DNA of 10,534 bases, taken from NCBI GenBank assembly GCA_023397655.1, contig JAEWTW010000048.1, positions 1 through 10,534 of the forward strand, given 5' to 3'. The notes below the pieces were generated by a model, which saw only the letters and a program-made list of their open reading frames with translations, searched no databases and was not told the DNA's origin. A program made the translations under genes and the position numbers. Positions 1 to 6,898 of the stretch are shown here, in pieces. Position 1 is the stretch's first letter; every line of letters starts with the position of its first letter. The DNA comes from Bacillota bacterium. Lineage in GTDB: Bacteria; Bacillota; Clostridia; Christensenellales; SZUA-584.

Positions 1-66
1 AACCATGAGCGTATCCAGCTCAAATCAAAACTGACGCCGCTTGAAAAACGACGCCAGTTGGCTTAA
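1..66 (+). pseudogene. IS3-family transposase (OrfB), C-terminal end only; 5' part lies outside the window
   Basis: Frame 1 from the first base reads NHERIQLKSKLTPLEKRRQL-A and stops at TAA 64-66. The pattern (Y)NHERIQ-LK-KLTP-E-R is the classic C-terminal tail of the DDE integrase-type transposase of IS3-family elements, following the last catalytic Glu helix. The gene is cut by the window edge, so whether it is intact cannot be judged; it is listed as a fragment for that reason. The terminal inverted repeat of the element lies 35 bases after the stop. The subgroup (IS150-like is the best guess) is inference from the tail sequence alone. Confidence 0.8.
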
Positions 67-100
67 TCTTTTGAATCCCTGCGACAGGGCTCTTTATCCG

Positions 101-125
101 TGTCTAACCAACGGGGTTCAGTTCA
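101..125. repeat. Terminal inverted repeat (right) of the IS3-family element
   Basis: 25 bases from TGTCTAACC to GGTTCAGTTCA, ending in CA as IS3-family elements do. The partner repeat is outside the window, so pairing could not be tested. Confidence 0.6.
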
Positions 126-180
126 TATTGGAGGTTTTTTGTATTATCGGTAAAACGAAGCGGATGCGGCACCGAAAGCG

Positions 181-1596
181 TCATGCCTTGTTTTCGCTGG
201 TCTGCCGCTCGCGGATGCGGCCCTTGGTGAGTGACGCGGCCATCGCGCCCAATGCCACGCAAGCGGCCACGATGAACGTGAGACGCATCGCGTAGACAAA
301 AGCAACAGGGGATGCTTCCGCCAATGCTGCGCTGCCCGTGCTGCCCGCCCGTCCTGCAAACAGCGAGAAAAGCAGACCTGAGAAGGCGACGCCCAGCACC
401 ATGCCCATGTTGCGCGCGGTGGCCAGCATGCCGGACGCCACGCCGCGGTTTTCCGTCGGGGCGCTGCCCATCAGCGCGCTGTTGTTGGGCGTCTGGAACA
501 GGCCCGAGCCCACGCCCGTCAGCGCCATTGACACCATGATGTACCATGAGGGTGTGTCCGCCTGCATGCGGCTTAAGAGAAACAGACCGGCAGCCATCAC
601 GCCCATACCCGCGGAGCTTAAGATGCGCGTATCGTGCCTGTCCGAAAAAATACCGGCCAACGGTGCGATGGCGAGCGTGGCCAGCGGCAGCGGCATATAC
701 AGAAGGCCTGCCTCGGCGGGGGTGAACAGACGGACGGTCTGCAGATAGAACGGCGTTAGAAACACCATGATGTACATGGCCATGTAGTTGAGCACCGCAG
801 CGACGAGGCTGGCCGAGAACACGCGGCTTTTAAACAGCGACAGCGAGAGTATCGGGTATTGGATGCGCTTTTGGTACAGCACGAACACGATACCCAGCAC
901 GAGACCCGCACCCAGCAGCAGCGCGAACAGCCACGGAGCCATACCGGCGCCCAGCTGGTTAAGCGGCAGCAGCAACAGCAGCAGCGCACCGAATATCATG
1001 GCGCTGCCGGGGATGTCCATCGGCACGGCGGGCTGCTTCTGGTCCGCTGGGATGAACTTTATCGCCATGATGACGCCGGCGATGCCCACGGGGATGTTGA
1101 TATAAAATATGCTCTGCCAGCCCAGCGCCCCGGTGAGCGCGCCGCCCAGCACCGGACCGGTGGAGAGCGCCACGGCAACGGCGACGGCGTTGACGGAGAA
1201 GGCACGTCCGCGGCGCTCCGGCGGAACGCTGGCGGTGATGATCGCGGAGTTGGTGGAGAACATCATGCCCGCGCCGATGGCTTGTGCCACGCGCATTCCG
1301 ATGAGCAGACCGATGCTGCCCGACAGCCCGCACAGCGCAGACCCGACTGTGAACACCGCAAAGCCGGTGACGTACACTTTTTTTTGCCCGTACAGGTCCG
1401 ATAAGCGTCCGAAGAACAACAGCACGCTGCTGACCACCAGCAGATACGCCGTGATGACCCACTCCACAGTGGACAGAGGCACGAAAAAGTGCGATCGTAT
1501 CACCGGAGCGGCAATGTTGACGACGCTGGCGTCCAGCGCCGACATGAATGTGCCCAATGCCACGGACAGCAGCATGAGCGTCTGCTTTCTTTTCAT
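181..1596 (-). CDS. MFS transporter, DHA2 (14-TMS, EmrB/QacA-like) drug:proton antiporter
   Basis: A 471-residue integral membrane protein, the usual length for DHA2 exporters, which expel hydrophobic or cationic drugs in exchange for protons. Family marks are visible in order: LDASVVNIAAP (21-31, motif D1), GRLSDLYGQKK (63-73, motif A in the loop between helices 2 and 3), GPVLGG (147-152, motif C of antiporters), and WQSIFYINIPVG (160-171, a DHA2 signature). Hydrophobic segments fit about 14 helices; an LLLLLLPL run near 205-212 is part of one. The tail is short and charged. The ATG at 1596 matches the usual family N-terminus, but no Shine-Dalgarno lies at normal spacing: the closest, GAGGG, is about 15 bases upstream and inside the promoter spacer. 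It is transcribed alone, divergent from the lyxose isomerase, with an IS end 56 bases beyond its stop. Substrate cannot be told from sequence. Confidence 0.93.
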   Translation of the reverse strand: MKRKQTLMLLSVALGTFMSALDASVVNIAAPVIRSHFFVPLSTVEWVITAYLLVVSSVLLFFGRLSDLYGQKKVYVTGFAVFTVGSALCGLSGSIGLLIGMRVAQAIGAGMMFSTNSAIITASVPPERRGRAFSVNAVAVAVALSTGPVLGGALTGALGWQSIFYINIPVGIAGVIMAIKFIPADQKQPAVPMDIPGSAMIFGALLLLLLPLNQLGAGMAPWLFALLLGAGLVLGIVFVLYQKRIQYPILSLSLFKSRVFSASLVAAVLNYMAMYIMVFLTPFYLQTVRLFTPAEAGLLYMPLPLATLAIAPLAGIFSDRHDTRILSSAGMGVMAAGLFLLSRMQADTPSWYIMVSMALTGVGSGLFQTPNNSALMGSAPTENRGVASGMLATARNMGMVLGVAFSGLLFSLFAGRAGSTGSAALAEASPVAFVYAMRLTFIVAACVALGAMAASLTKGRIRERQTSENKA

Positions 1597-1604
1597 GGTG
1601 TAAT

Positions 1605-1633
1605 AATATAGCCCTCTTTGCCGCCGATGTCAA
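1605..1633 (-). promoter_or_regulatory. Sigma-A promoter of the MFS exporter, almost abutting the start codon
   Basis: On the minus strand TTGACA (1633-1628), a 17-base spacer, then TATATT (1610-1605). Only eight bases (ATTACACC) separate the -10 box from the ATG, so transcription would begin at or within a base or two of the start codon. Confidence 0.7.
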
Positions 1634-1692
1634 CAATCCCGGCATTATGGATTTTTATCAAAGTTTCAACTTTATATGCATCTGTATCCGCC

Positions 1693-1721
1693 TTGACACG
1701 CTGACCGGAAATATCTAAGAT
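1693..1721 (+). promoter_or_regulatory. Sigma-A promoter of the D-lyxose isomerase gene
   Basis: TTGACA at 1693-1698, 17-base spacer, TAAGAT at 1716-1721. The start codon is 61 bases further on, preceded by AAAGGA. It faces away from the MFS promoter, making 1597-1782 a divergent promoter region. Confidence 0.65.
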
Positions 1722-1782
1722 AGGTATAGACTTACAATTAATTTTCCAATGGCTAAAACTTAAGACAGAAAGGACCAGCGAT

Positions 1783-2328
1783 ATGATCAGCCGACATGAT
1801 TACTTAATGTACCAGGCAAAAGCCGCACAAATGCTCGAGAACTGCGGGATAATGATTACGGAGGAGGAGAGGGAGAGGATTGAGATCGTCGATTTCGGCC
1901 AGAGCCGGTTTGAAGAAATCGGTCTTGCAATGCTCATTTACTTCAATACCGACAGAGCTTGTGCGAGGGAGCTGATCATGTTCCCGCACCAGACGATCGC
2001 TCAGCAGATCCATCCGAACATCGGCAGCGTACCGGGAAAAGAAGAGACCTTCCGGTGCCGGTGGGGCAAAGCGTATATTTACGTGCCGGGAGAGCCGACT
2101 GAAAACCCCAAATGCCTACCGCCGAAAGGCCGTGAACAATATTACGACTGCCGCCATGAAATCGAGCTGAATCCGTGCGATCAGTTTACTATGCCGCCGA
2201 ACACCTGGCACTGGCTGCAGGCAGGGCCGGAAGGCGTTGTGATATCCGAGTTTTCCTCGCCCAGCAACGATGAAACGGATCTTTTCTCGGATCCGGAAGT
2301 CAAACGTTTTACAGAGATCGAAGGATAG
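1783..2328 (+). CDS. D-lyxose ketol-isomerase (cupin-fold, YdaE/DUF1498 family)
   Basis: A 181-residue cytoplasmic cupin resembling the short Bacillus-type D-lyxose isomerases, which interconvert D-lyxose and D-xylulose using a bound divalent metal. Marks: the conserved block GKEETFRCRWGKAYIYVPGE (85-104), ELIMFPHQT (63-71), DQFTMPPNTWHWLQAG (133-148) and an acidic C-terminal segment. Expected metal ligands are H-x-H, Glu and His: H77, E88 and H143 are present at the family spacing (11 and 55 residues), but the first His of H-x-H is Gln75. The ATG has AAAGGA eight bases upstream. The gene stands alone, divergent from the exporter and convergent with the aldo/keto reductase. No pentose kinase or transporter is nearby, so its pathway is unsupported by context. 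A related sugar isomerase or a non-catalytic cupin is the alternative. Confidence 0.85.
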   Translation: MISRHDYLMYQAKAAQMLENCGIMITEEERERIEIVDFGQSRFEEIGLAMLIYFNTDRACARELIMFPHQTIAQQIHPNIGSVPGKEETFRCRWGKAYIYVPGEPTENPKCLPPKGREQYYDCRHEIELNPCDQFTMPPNTWHWLQAGPEGVVISEFSSPSNDETDLFSDPEVKRFTEIEG

Positions 2329-2386
2329 CGGCGGCTGTTTCCTAAGCCCGCAGGTTATCCTCGGAGTGTGTTCAATTTGGATACTT

Positions 2387-2419
2387 AAGGGGTCAGCTGA
2401 TGTCGACAGCCGGCCCCTT
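2387..2419. terminator. Hairpin between convergent genes, possible bidirectional terminator
   Basis: AAGGGGTC (2387-2394) pairs with GGCCCCTT (2412-2419, one G-T pair); after an A/C mismatch GCTG (2396-2399) pairs with CAGC (2407-2410), leaving a seven-base loop. It lies midway between the 3' ends of the lyxose isomerase (+) and aldo/keto reductase (-). Neither side has a clear run of T, so termination strength is uncertain. Confidence 0.5.
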
Positions 2420-2433
2420 CAAATTACTTATCG

Positions 2434-3261
2434 TCAGAAGTTAAAGTTATCCGGGTCCGGCCCGAAGCGACGTCCGCGATCCAACGCATTGATGGCAGCC
2501 ATGTCCGAAGCGTCCAGCTCAAAGTCGAACACGTCTGCGTTCTCGATGATGCGCCGCTCGTGCACCGATTTGGGTATCGTCACGATGCCGCTTTGCAGAT
2601 CCCATCGCAGCACCACTTGTGCGGGCGACTTGCCGTGCTTGTTCGCAATGCCCGCTAGCGCGGGGAGGTCCAGATGACCCTGCATCAGCGGGCTCCACGC
2701 CTCCACCTGTATGCCGTGCTGAGCGCAGAACGCACGCAGCTCCTTCTGAGCCATCAGCGGGTGCAGCTCAATCTGGTTCACCGCAGGTACGGTGGGGAAA
2801 CTGTCCAGCACGTCCCGCAGATGATGAATGTGGAAGTTGCTCACACCGATAGCGCGGATGCGACCTTCCTTGTACAGTGTCTCAAAAGCGCGCCAAGTCT
2901 CCAGATATTTGCCCTTCACCGGCCAATGGATGAGATACAGGTCCACAAAGTCCAGACCCAGCTTATTAAGGCTCGCTTCATGTGCGCGCAGCGCAGCATC
3001 GTAGCCGTGATGTGCGTTCCACAGCTTGGTGGTGATGAACAGCTCGCTGCGCGGTATGCCGCTCTGTTTGATTGCCCGGCCCACGCCCGTTTCGTTGCCG
3101 TAAGCCGCCGCCGTGTCGATGCTGCGGTATCCCGCCCGCAGTGCGGCGGTCACCGATGCTTCCACCTCGCGGCCCTCATTCACCTGCCATACGCCCAGCC
3201 CCATCCGGGGCATTTTGACGCCATTGTTCAGCGTTACAGTATCCGTCAGTTTAGAAATCAT
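2434..3261 (-). CDS. Aldo/keto reductase (AKR5-like, diketogluconate reductase/YvgN type)
   Basis: A 275-residue soluble NADPH-dependent reductase that turns aldehydes and ketones into alcohols through a (beta/alpha)8 barrel. The catalytic tetrad is complete: D49 and Y54 in SIDTAAAYGNE, K79 in TTKLWN, H112 in LYLIHWP. Also present are the AKR signatures GVSNFHIHHL and, near the C-terminus, IPKSVHERRIIENADVFDFE, the cofactor-phosphate loop. Start choice: the ATG at 3261 has AAAGGA seven bases upstream and begins the normal N-terminus; a longer reading from a TTG at 3288 would add nine residues and include the binding site, so it is rejected. It reads in the same direction as the PadR/HAAS operon but is separated from it by a perfect 12-bp hairpin, and no promoter of its own is obvious. 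The natural substrate cannot be deduced. Confidence 0.93.
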   Translation of the reverse strand: MISKLTDTVTLNNGVKMPRMGLGVWQVNEGREVEASVTAALRAGYRSIDTAAAYGNETGVGRAIKQSGIPRSELFITTKLWNAHHGYDAALRAHEASLNKLGLDFVDLYLIHWPVKGKYLETWRAFETLYKEGRIRAIGVSNFHIHHLRDVLDSFPTVPAVNQIELHPLMAQKELRAFCAQHGIQVEAWSPLMQGHLDLPALAGIANKHGKSPAQVVLRWDLQSGIVTIPKSVHERRIIENADVFDFELDASDMAAINALDRGRRFGPDPDNFNF

Positions 3262-3295
3262 AGCTGTATCCTTTCCGTATACTGGCAATAGTATT

Positions 3296-3327
3296 CGGCC
3301 CGGAAGGCGGCATTTCCTTCCGGGCCG
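3296..3327. terminator. Strong hairpin between HAAS gene and aldo/keto reductase; probable terminator or attenuating stem
   Basis: CGGCCCGGAAGG (3296-3307) and CCTTCCGGGCCG (3316-3327) form a perfect 12-bp stem with an eight-base loop. It begins 14 bases past the HAAS stop codon. On the minus strand the stem is followed by AATACTATTG rather than a U-run, so some read-through into the aldo/keto reductase is plausible. Confidence 0.6.
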
Positions 3328-3341
3328 GGTGTGACTTTAGT

Positions 3342-4358
3342 TTATGCAATGGCAGGCTCGCGGTGCCGGAATGCCCGCACCACCAGTTGAACGCTGTCCA
3401 CCACGTTGCCGAATATGGCGAGGCCCACCAGTATTTTGGGGACGATGCTCCATAGCTGCGCCGCCTGCGCGGACAGGCTCCATTCAGTGCCGATCTGCGT
3501 CATGAAGTCCGCGTTCCAGATGCCGGACGCTGGCCCGAACAGCCAGATGAACATGATCATCGACAGCACGTTGATCACCACCAGCGCTGCGGACAGGCCG
3601 ACCGTATACCGCCCGACGACGAGTCGCAGCAGCTCCTTCACGATGCCGAGGCAGATCATCACGTCGATCAGCGGCAGCAACCGGTAGAACACGTTGAGAT
3701 CAAAAACCGGCACCACTCTCATTGAACCGTCTACCGGAAAATAGGCTCCGAACAGCTGCGGGGATACGTTCATTATCACCAGAAACAGTACCGTGAATAC
3801 GATGCCTACAATGGGCTCGCTGCGCTTGATCGCGGCTTTCTGCACAGGCACGGGCGGCAGGTCTGCCGGGTTCCAGTCCTTACCCCTGTAGGGCGCGTCC
3901 TTGGCAAAGTGCTCTATCAGCGCGAATATGCCGGTGACCCATGCAAACGCCTGGATGAGCCCGCCGATGACCGACCCGAAGAACAGTCCGAACGCTGTCC
4001 AAACGTTCTGCGGCGGTGCGGACACGAAACCGATTACCTGCGCCAGCAGCATGCCAAAGCCGGTGACCGCCAGCACGATTTTGAGCACCATCAGATAGAT
4101 GTCGAAGTACCCCGGCCCGATCAGCCAGCGCTTGGTACCGCTGTATTTGGACGCCAGCTCTGCCGGATGCCCCAGCTCCCGCAGCACCGCGGTTACGTCC
4201 TCTTTGGAGGGCGCGTCCGCCCGGGCTGACAGCATGTCGTCGATCAGCCCGCGAAGCTCCTGCTCGATGTCTTCACGCTGCGCCTGCGGCAGCCGCTTGA
4301 TAACCTGATATACATAACGGTCGATCAGGTCTTTGTTCATTTTACCGTCATAGGTCAT
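3342..4358 (-). CDS. HAAS-domain (DUF1700-like) multi-pass membrane protein, partner of PadR
   Basis: 338 residues. The first 75 or so (NKDLIDRYVYQVIKRLPQ..., then IEQELRGLIDDML, VLRELGHPAELASKY) form the soluble helical HAAS-like domain usually found beside PadR regulators. A GPGYFDIYLMVLKIVLAV stretch then opens about six predicted membrane helices (roughly 86-112, 121-150, 182-208, 222-248, 252-275, 302-329), with a short charged tail. The family is thought to pass a membrane or envelope signal to, or be controlled by, the neighbouring PadR protein; no enzyme activity is known. The ATG at 4358 overlaps the padR stop as ATGA, with AAGGAGG ten bases upstream inside padR, so translation is probably coupled. 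A second in-frame ATG at 4340 lacks such a site. Function beyond family membership is unknown. Confidence 0.8.
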   Translation of the reverse strand: MTYDGKMNKDLIDRYVYQVIKRLPQAQREDIEQELRGLIDDMLSARADAPSKEDVTAVLRELGHPAELASKYSGTKRWLIGPGYFDIYLMVLKIVLAVTGFGMLLAQVIGFVSAPPQNVWTAFGLFFGSVIGGLIQAFAWVTGIFALIEHFAKDAPYRGKDWNPADLPPVPVQKAAIKRSEPIVGIVFTVLFLVIMNVSPQLFGAYFPVDGSMRVVPVFDLNVFYRLLPLIDVMICLGIVKELLRLVVGRYTVGLSAALVVINVLSMIMFIWLFGPASGIWNADFMTQIGTEWSLSAQAAQLWSIVPKILVGLAIFGNVVDSVQLVVRAFRHREPAIA

Positions 4359-4717
4359 TGGGTTCCGCCCTCCTTATCCGCTCCGGAAATCATATTATTG
4401 ATCGTGGTCTGCAAATCCGTCCAGTCTCCGCAGAGCAGACCGAATATCTGCTGCCCGCTGTCGCTCATCACGTAATATTTACGCGGCTTGGGGCCTGTGG
4501 TTTCCCATTCGCTCAGGAGAAGCCCTTGCTTTTCCAGCCGCCGCAGCAGCGGATACAGCGTGCCCGGCTCCACCGGAACGCCGCTCTGTTCCAGCCGCTC
4601 CACCAGCGCGTAACCGTAACGCGGCTCCTTTAGCTGGCTTAATACGCACAGCACGATCGCGCCGCGGCGAAGCTCCTGCTGCATGCCCTTCACCACGCTC
4701 TGCATATCTTCCGTCAT
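4355..4717 (-). CDS. PadR-family transcriptional regulator
   Basis: A 120-residue DNA-binding protein with the PadR winged helix. QQELRRGAIVLCVLSQL (about 13-29) and YGYALVERLEQSGVPVEPGT-LYPLLRRLEKQGLL (about 34-67) are the recognition-helix and wing region, followed by GPKPRKYYVMSDSGQQ (80-95), the usual family block, and a short C-terminal dimerisation helix. PadR proteins usually repress their own operon and are released by a ligand or envelope stress. The ATG at 4717 has GAGG seven bases upstream; a later ATG at residue 5 is less well placed. It is first in a two-gene operon with the HAAS membrane protein, sharing a four-base overlap. Its promoter contains a palindrome well placed for self-repression. 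The ligand is unknown. Confidence 0.94.
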   Translation of the reverse strand: MTEDMQSVVKGMQQELRRGAIVLCVLSQLKEPRYGYALVERLEQSGVPVEPGTLYPLLRRLEKQGLLLSEWETTGPKPRKYYVMSDSGQQIFGLLCGDWTDLQTTINNMISGADKEGGTQ

Positions 4718-4734
4718 ATCATCACCTCAATTGC

Positions 4735-4764
4735 ATTATACTGTGTGACGCACACTAAAGTCAA
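4735..4764 (-). promoter_or_regulatory. Promoter of the padR-HAAS operon
   Basis: Minus strand: TTGACT (4764-4759), 18-base spacer, TATAAT (4740-4735), then the start codon 17 bases on. The short leader holds only the ribosome binding site. An AT-rich stretch (4765-4795) lies just upstream of the -35 box and could act as an UP element. Confidence 0.78.
4743..4755. promoter_or_regulatory. Probable PadR operator in the spacer of its own promoter
   Basis: GTGTGACGCACAC is a perfect inverted repeat (GTGTG/CACAC, three-base centre) lying entirely between the -35 and -10 boxes. PadR proteins typically bind palindromes with TGT...ACA half sites, and binding here would block RNA polymerase. Autoregulation is inferred from position and symmetry. 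Confidence 0.55.
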
Positions 4765-4881
4765 TATTATATTAAAATATATTTATTAATATACGGCAAA
4801 GCACATGTAACAAAGGGGGTATGTATCACAGGGGCTATGCATAAACATGGTAACAGAAACTGCAAATGAGGAGTGAAACAT

Positions 4882-5691
4882 ATGGGATATCAGATCATGG
4901 TGGAGCCGGGCGTGCAGGTATATGTGGAGGATTTAAACCCGCAGGGCACGCGGACGATACTGTTTCTGCACGGGTGGCCGCTGAACCTGAATGCGTATGA
5001 ATATCAGCTGGAGCACCTGCCCAAGATGGGCTTCCGGTGCCTCGCGATGGACACACGCGGCTTCGGGCGCTCCGACAGGCCGTGGGGGGGCTACGACTAC
5101 AACCGGCTGGCGGACGACGTGCGCGCTGTCATCGACGCGTTCAGCCTGGACAACATCATGCTGGCGGGGCATTCGATGGGCGGCGCAATCGCGCTTCACT
5201 ATGTGGCGCGGCATAATGGGCACGGCGTGGGACGGCTCGCGCTGTTTGGTGCGGCAGCACCCACCTTTGTGCGGCGGCCCGACTTTCCGTATGGGCACAC
5301 GCGTGACGAGGTGTCCGGTCTGATTGAGATGGGATACGGCAACCGGCCATCGCTGCTGCGCACGTTCGGCAGCATGTTCTTCTATCAGTATGTGCGTTCG
5401 TCGCTGGAAGACTGGTTCTACGATCTGGGGCTTCAGGCGGCTGGGTGGTCCACGCTGGCCTGCCTGACAACACTGAAGGACAGCACGCTGTTCGGTGACC
5501 TTGGTCGTATTCATATCCCCACGCTGATTATGCACGGTGTTCACGACCGCGTGTGCCCGTTCCAACTGGGCGAAGCGCAGCATCAGGGCATCCGCGGCTC
5601 CGTGCTGGTGCCGTTCGAGCAGAGCGGTCACGGCCTGTTTTACGAGCAGCGCGAGAAGTTTAACAGCGAGCTGGCGGGCTTTGCGGGATAA
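4882..5691 (+). CDS. Alpha/beta hydrolase, haloperoxidase/arylesterase-like
   Basis: A 269-residue soluble hydrolase with the full catalytic apparatus: HGWPLN (30-35, oxyanion hole), the nucleophile elbow GHSMGG with Ser98, acid Asp222 in MHGVHDRVCP, and His250 in QSGHGLF. The segment MDTRGFGRSDRPWGGYDY (56-73) resembles cofactor-free chloroperoxidases, arylesterases and related lactonases. No signal peptide is present. The ATG at 4882 is chosen because GAGGAG lies eight bases upstream; the GTG at 4873 would overlap that site. It is transcribed away from padR and is followed after 75 bases by alanine dehydrogenase on the same strand, without a visible terminator, so the two may be co-transcribed. 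The substrate cannot be named from sequence. Confidence 0.9.
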   Translation: MGYQIMVEPGVQVYVEDLNPQGTRTILFLHGWPLNLNAYEYQLEHLPKMGFRCLAMDTRGFGRSDRPWGGYDYNRLADDVRAVIDAFSLDNIMLAGHSMGGAIALHYVARHNGHGVGRLALFGAAAPTFVRRPDFPYGHTRDEVSGLIEMGYGNRPSLLRTFGSMFFYQYVRSSLEDWFYDLGLQAAGWSTLACLTTLKDSTLFGDLGRIHIPTLIMHGVHDRVCPFQLGEAQHQGIRGSVLVPFEQSGHGLFYEQREKFNSELAGFAG

Positions 5692-5766
5692 ATCCGTCAG
5701 CGCTCATATAAGCGGTGGCCTATTTGCATATATTAGCAACAGAATCAGATAAAAGAGGCGAAGTCC

Positions 5767-6891
5767 ATGGTCATCGGCGTAATCAGGGAGATCAAGAACA
5801 ACGAATACCGGGTGGGGTTGACGCCCGGTGGCGCGCACGTGCTGGCGCTGGACGGGCATACCGTGCTCGTGGAAGCGGGCGCGGGGGAGGGCAGCGGCTT
5901 TTTGGACGAGGAGTACGAGCTGGCGGGCGCGCATATCGAGGCGGACAAGAAGGCCTTGTTCAGCCGCGCGGACATCATCGTGAAGGTGAAGGAGCCGCTG
6001 GACAGCGAATGCGCGCTATTCCGCCCCGGCCAGACGCTGTTCACCTACCTGCATCTCGCGCCTAACCCGCAGTTGGCCCGGGCGCTGCTGGACGGACAGG
6101 TTACCGGCATCGCTTACGAGACGGTGGAACTGCCGGGAGGAACGCTGCCGCTGCTGGCCCCGATGAGTGAGGTGGCGGGCCGCATGTCGGTGCAGATCGG
6201 CGCGAACCTGCTGCAAAAGCCGAACGGTGGCCTCGGCGTGCTGCTGGGCGGTGTGAGCGGCGTCAGCCCCGCGAAGGTGGCCATTGTGGGCGGCGGCACG
6301 GTGGGAACCAACGCCGCGAAGATGGCCGTCGGCCTCGGCGCGGACGTGACGGTGCTGGACATCAGCCTGCCTCGCCTCAGATACCTGGATGACGTATTCC
6401 GCGGACGGCTGAAGACGTTGGTGTGCAACGCGTATAACATGGCACATGCGGCACGGGATGCGGACCTGTTGATCGGAGCGGTGCTGGTGCCGGGTCACAG
6501 CGCGCCCAAAATCGTGACGGCGGATATGGTGAAGGCGATGAAGAAGGGGTCGGTGATCGTGGATGTGGCGATCGATCAGGGCGGCTCGGTGGAGACCATC
6601 GACCACGCGACGACGCACGACCAACCCACGTTTGAGCGCTACAGCGTGATCCACTATTCCGTTGCCAATATGCCGGGAGCGGTGCCGCGCACATCCACGC
6701 TGGCGCTGGAGTCGGCGACGCTTCCGTATCTGGCGAGTCTCGCGAACAAGGGCATGGCGCGTGCGCTGCGTGAGGACACCGCGCTGATGAAGGGGCTGAA
6801 CACCGCGATGGGCTATCTGACGTGCCGCAACGCCGCGGACAGTTTGAGGCTGGCTTATCGTGACCCGCTCACGCTGATCGACGAGCTGTGA
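5767..6891 (+). CDS. ald: L-alanine dehydrogenase (NAD+)
   Basis: 374 residues, close to the usual 370-378. The enzyme catalyses reversible oxidative deamination of L-alanine to pyruvate and ammonia with NAD+, feeding carbon and nitrogen metabolism in the cytoplasm as a hexamer. Key residues fall at the same positions as in characterised family members: Arg15 (NNEYRVGLTP), Lys75 (VKVKEP) and His96 (TYLHLAP) at the substrate site and Asp270 (VDVAIDQGG) in catalysis. The NAD-binding Rossmann motif is GGGTVG (175-180) with Asp198 ending the second strand. HYSVANMPGAVPRTST (296-311) is a further signature. The ATG at 5767 follows AGAGG by eight bases. It is probably last in a unit with the upstream hydrolase. 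The 3' side opens onto a repeat-rich gene-free stretch. Identity is very secure. Confidence 0.97.
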   Translation: MVIGVIREIKNNEYRVGLTPGGAHVLALDGHTVLVEAGAGEGSGFLDEEYELAGAHIEADKKALFSRADIIVKVKEPLDSECALFRPGQTLFTYLHLAPNPQLARALLDGQVTGIAYETVELPGGTLPLLAPMSEVAGRMSVQIGANLLQKPNGGLGVLLGGVSGVSPAKVAIVGGGTVGTNAAKMAVGLGADVTVLDISLPRLRYLDDVFRGRLKTLVCNAYNMAHAARDADLLIGAVLVPGHSAPKIVTADMVKAMKKGSVIVDVAIDQGGSVETIDHATTHDQPTFERYSVIHYSVANMPGAVPRTSTLALESATLPYLASLANKGMARALREDTALMKGLNTAMGYLTCRNAADSLRLAYRDPLTLIDEL

Positions 6892-6898
6892 AAATGCA

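Larger units (their letters stand above)
1..125 (+). mobile_element. Right end of an IS3-family insertion sequence
   Basis: After the transposase stop (64-66) the sequence runs into GTGTCTAACCAACGGGGTTC and ends AGTTCA at 125. Read from the outside this is TGAACTGAACCCCGTTGGTT followed by AGACA, matching the TGAACTG-ACCCC...GTTAGACA style of terminal inverted repeat found in many Firmicute IS3-family elements, with TG/CA termini. A small hairpin (CCCTG 77-81 / CAGGG 85-89) sits between stop codon and repeat. The left end and the target-site duplication are not visible; the bases just outside are TATTGG. The exact boundary at 125 is inferred from the CA terminus. Confidence 0.72.

Noticed and set aside
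859..1404. 181-residue plus-strand open frame with Gln and His runs
   Set aside because: Antisense shadow of the MFS exporter. The poly-Gln run is the complement of a CTG-rich leucine stretch in a membrane helix, not a true repeat expansion.
4820..4851. Seven-codon leader peptide (ATG TAT CAC AGG GGC TAT GCA TAA) upstream of the hydrolase
   Set aside because: The purine run is only one or two bases from the ATG, which is too close for initiation, and no attenuator hairpin follows.
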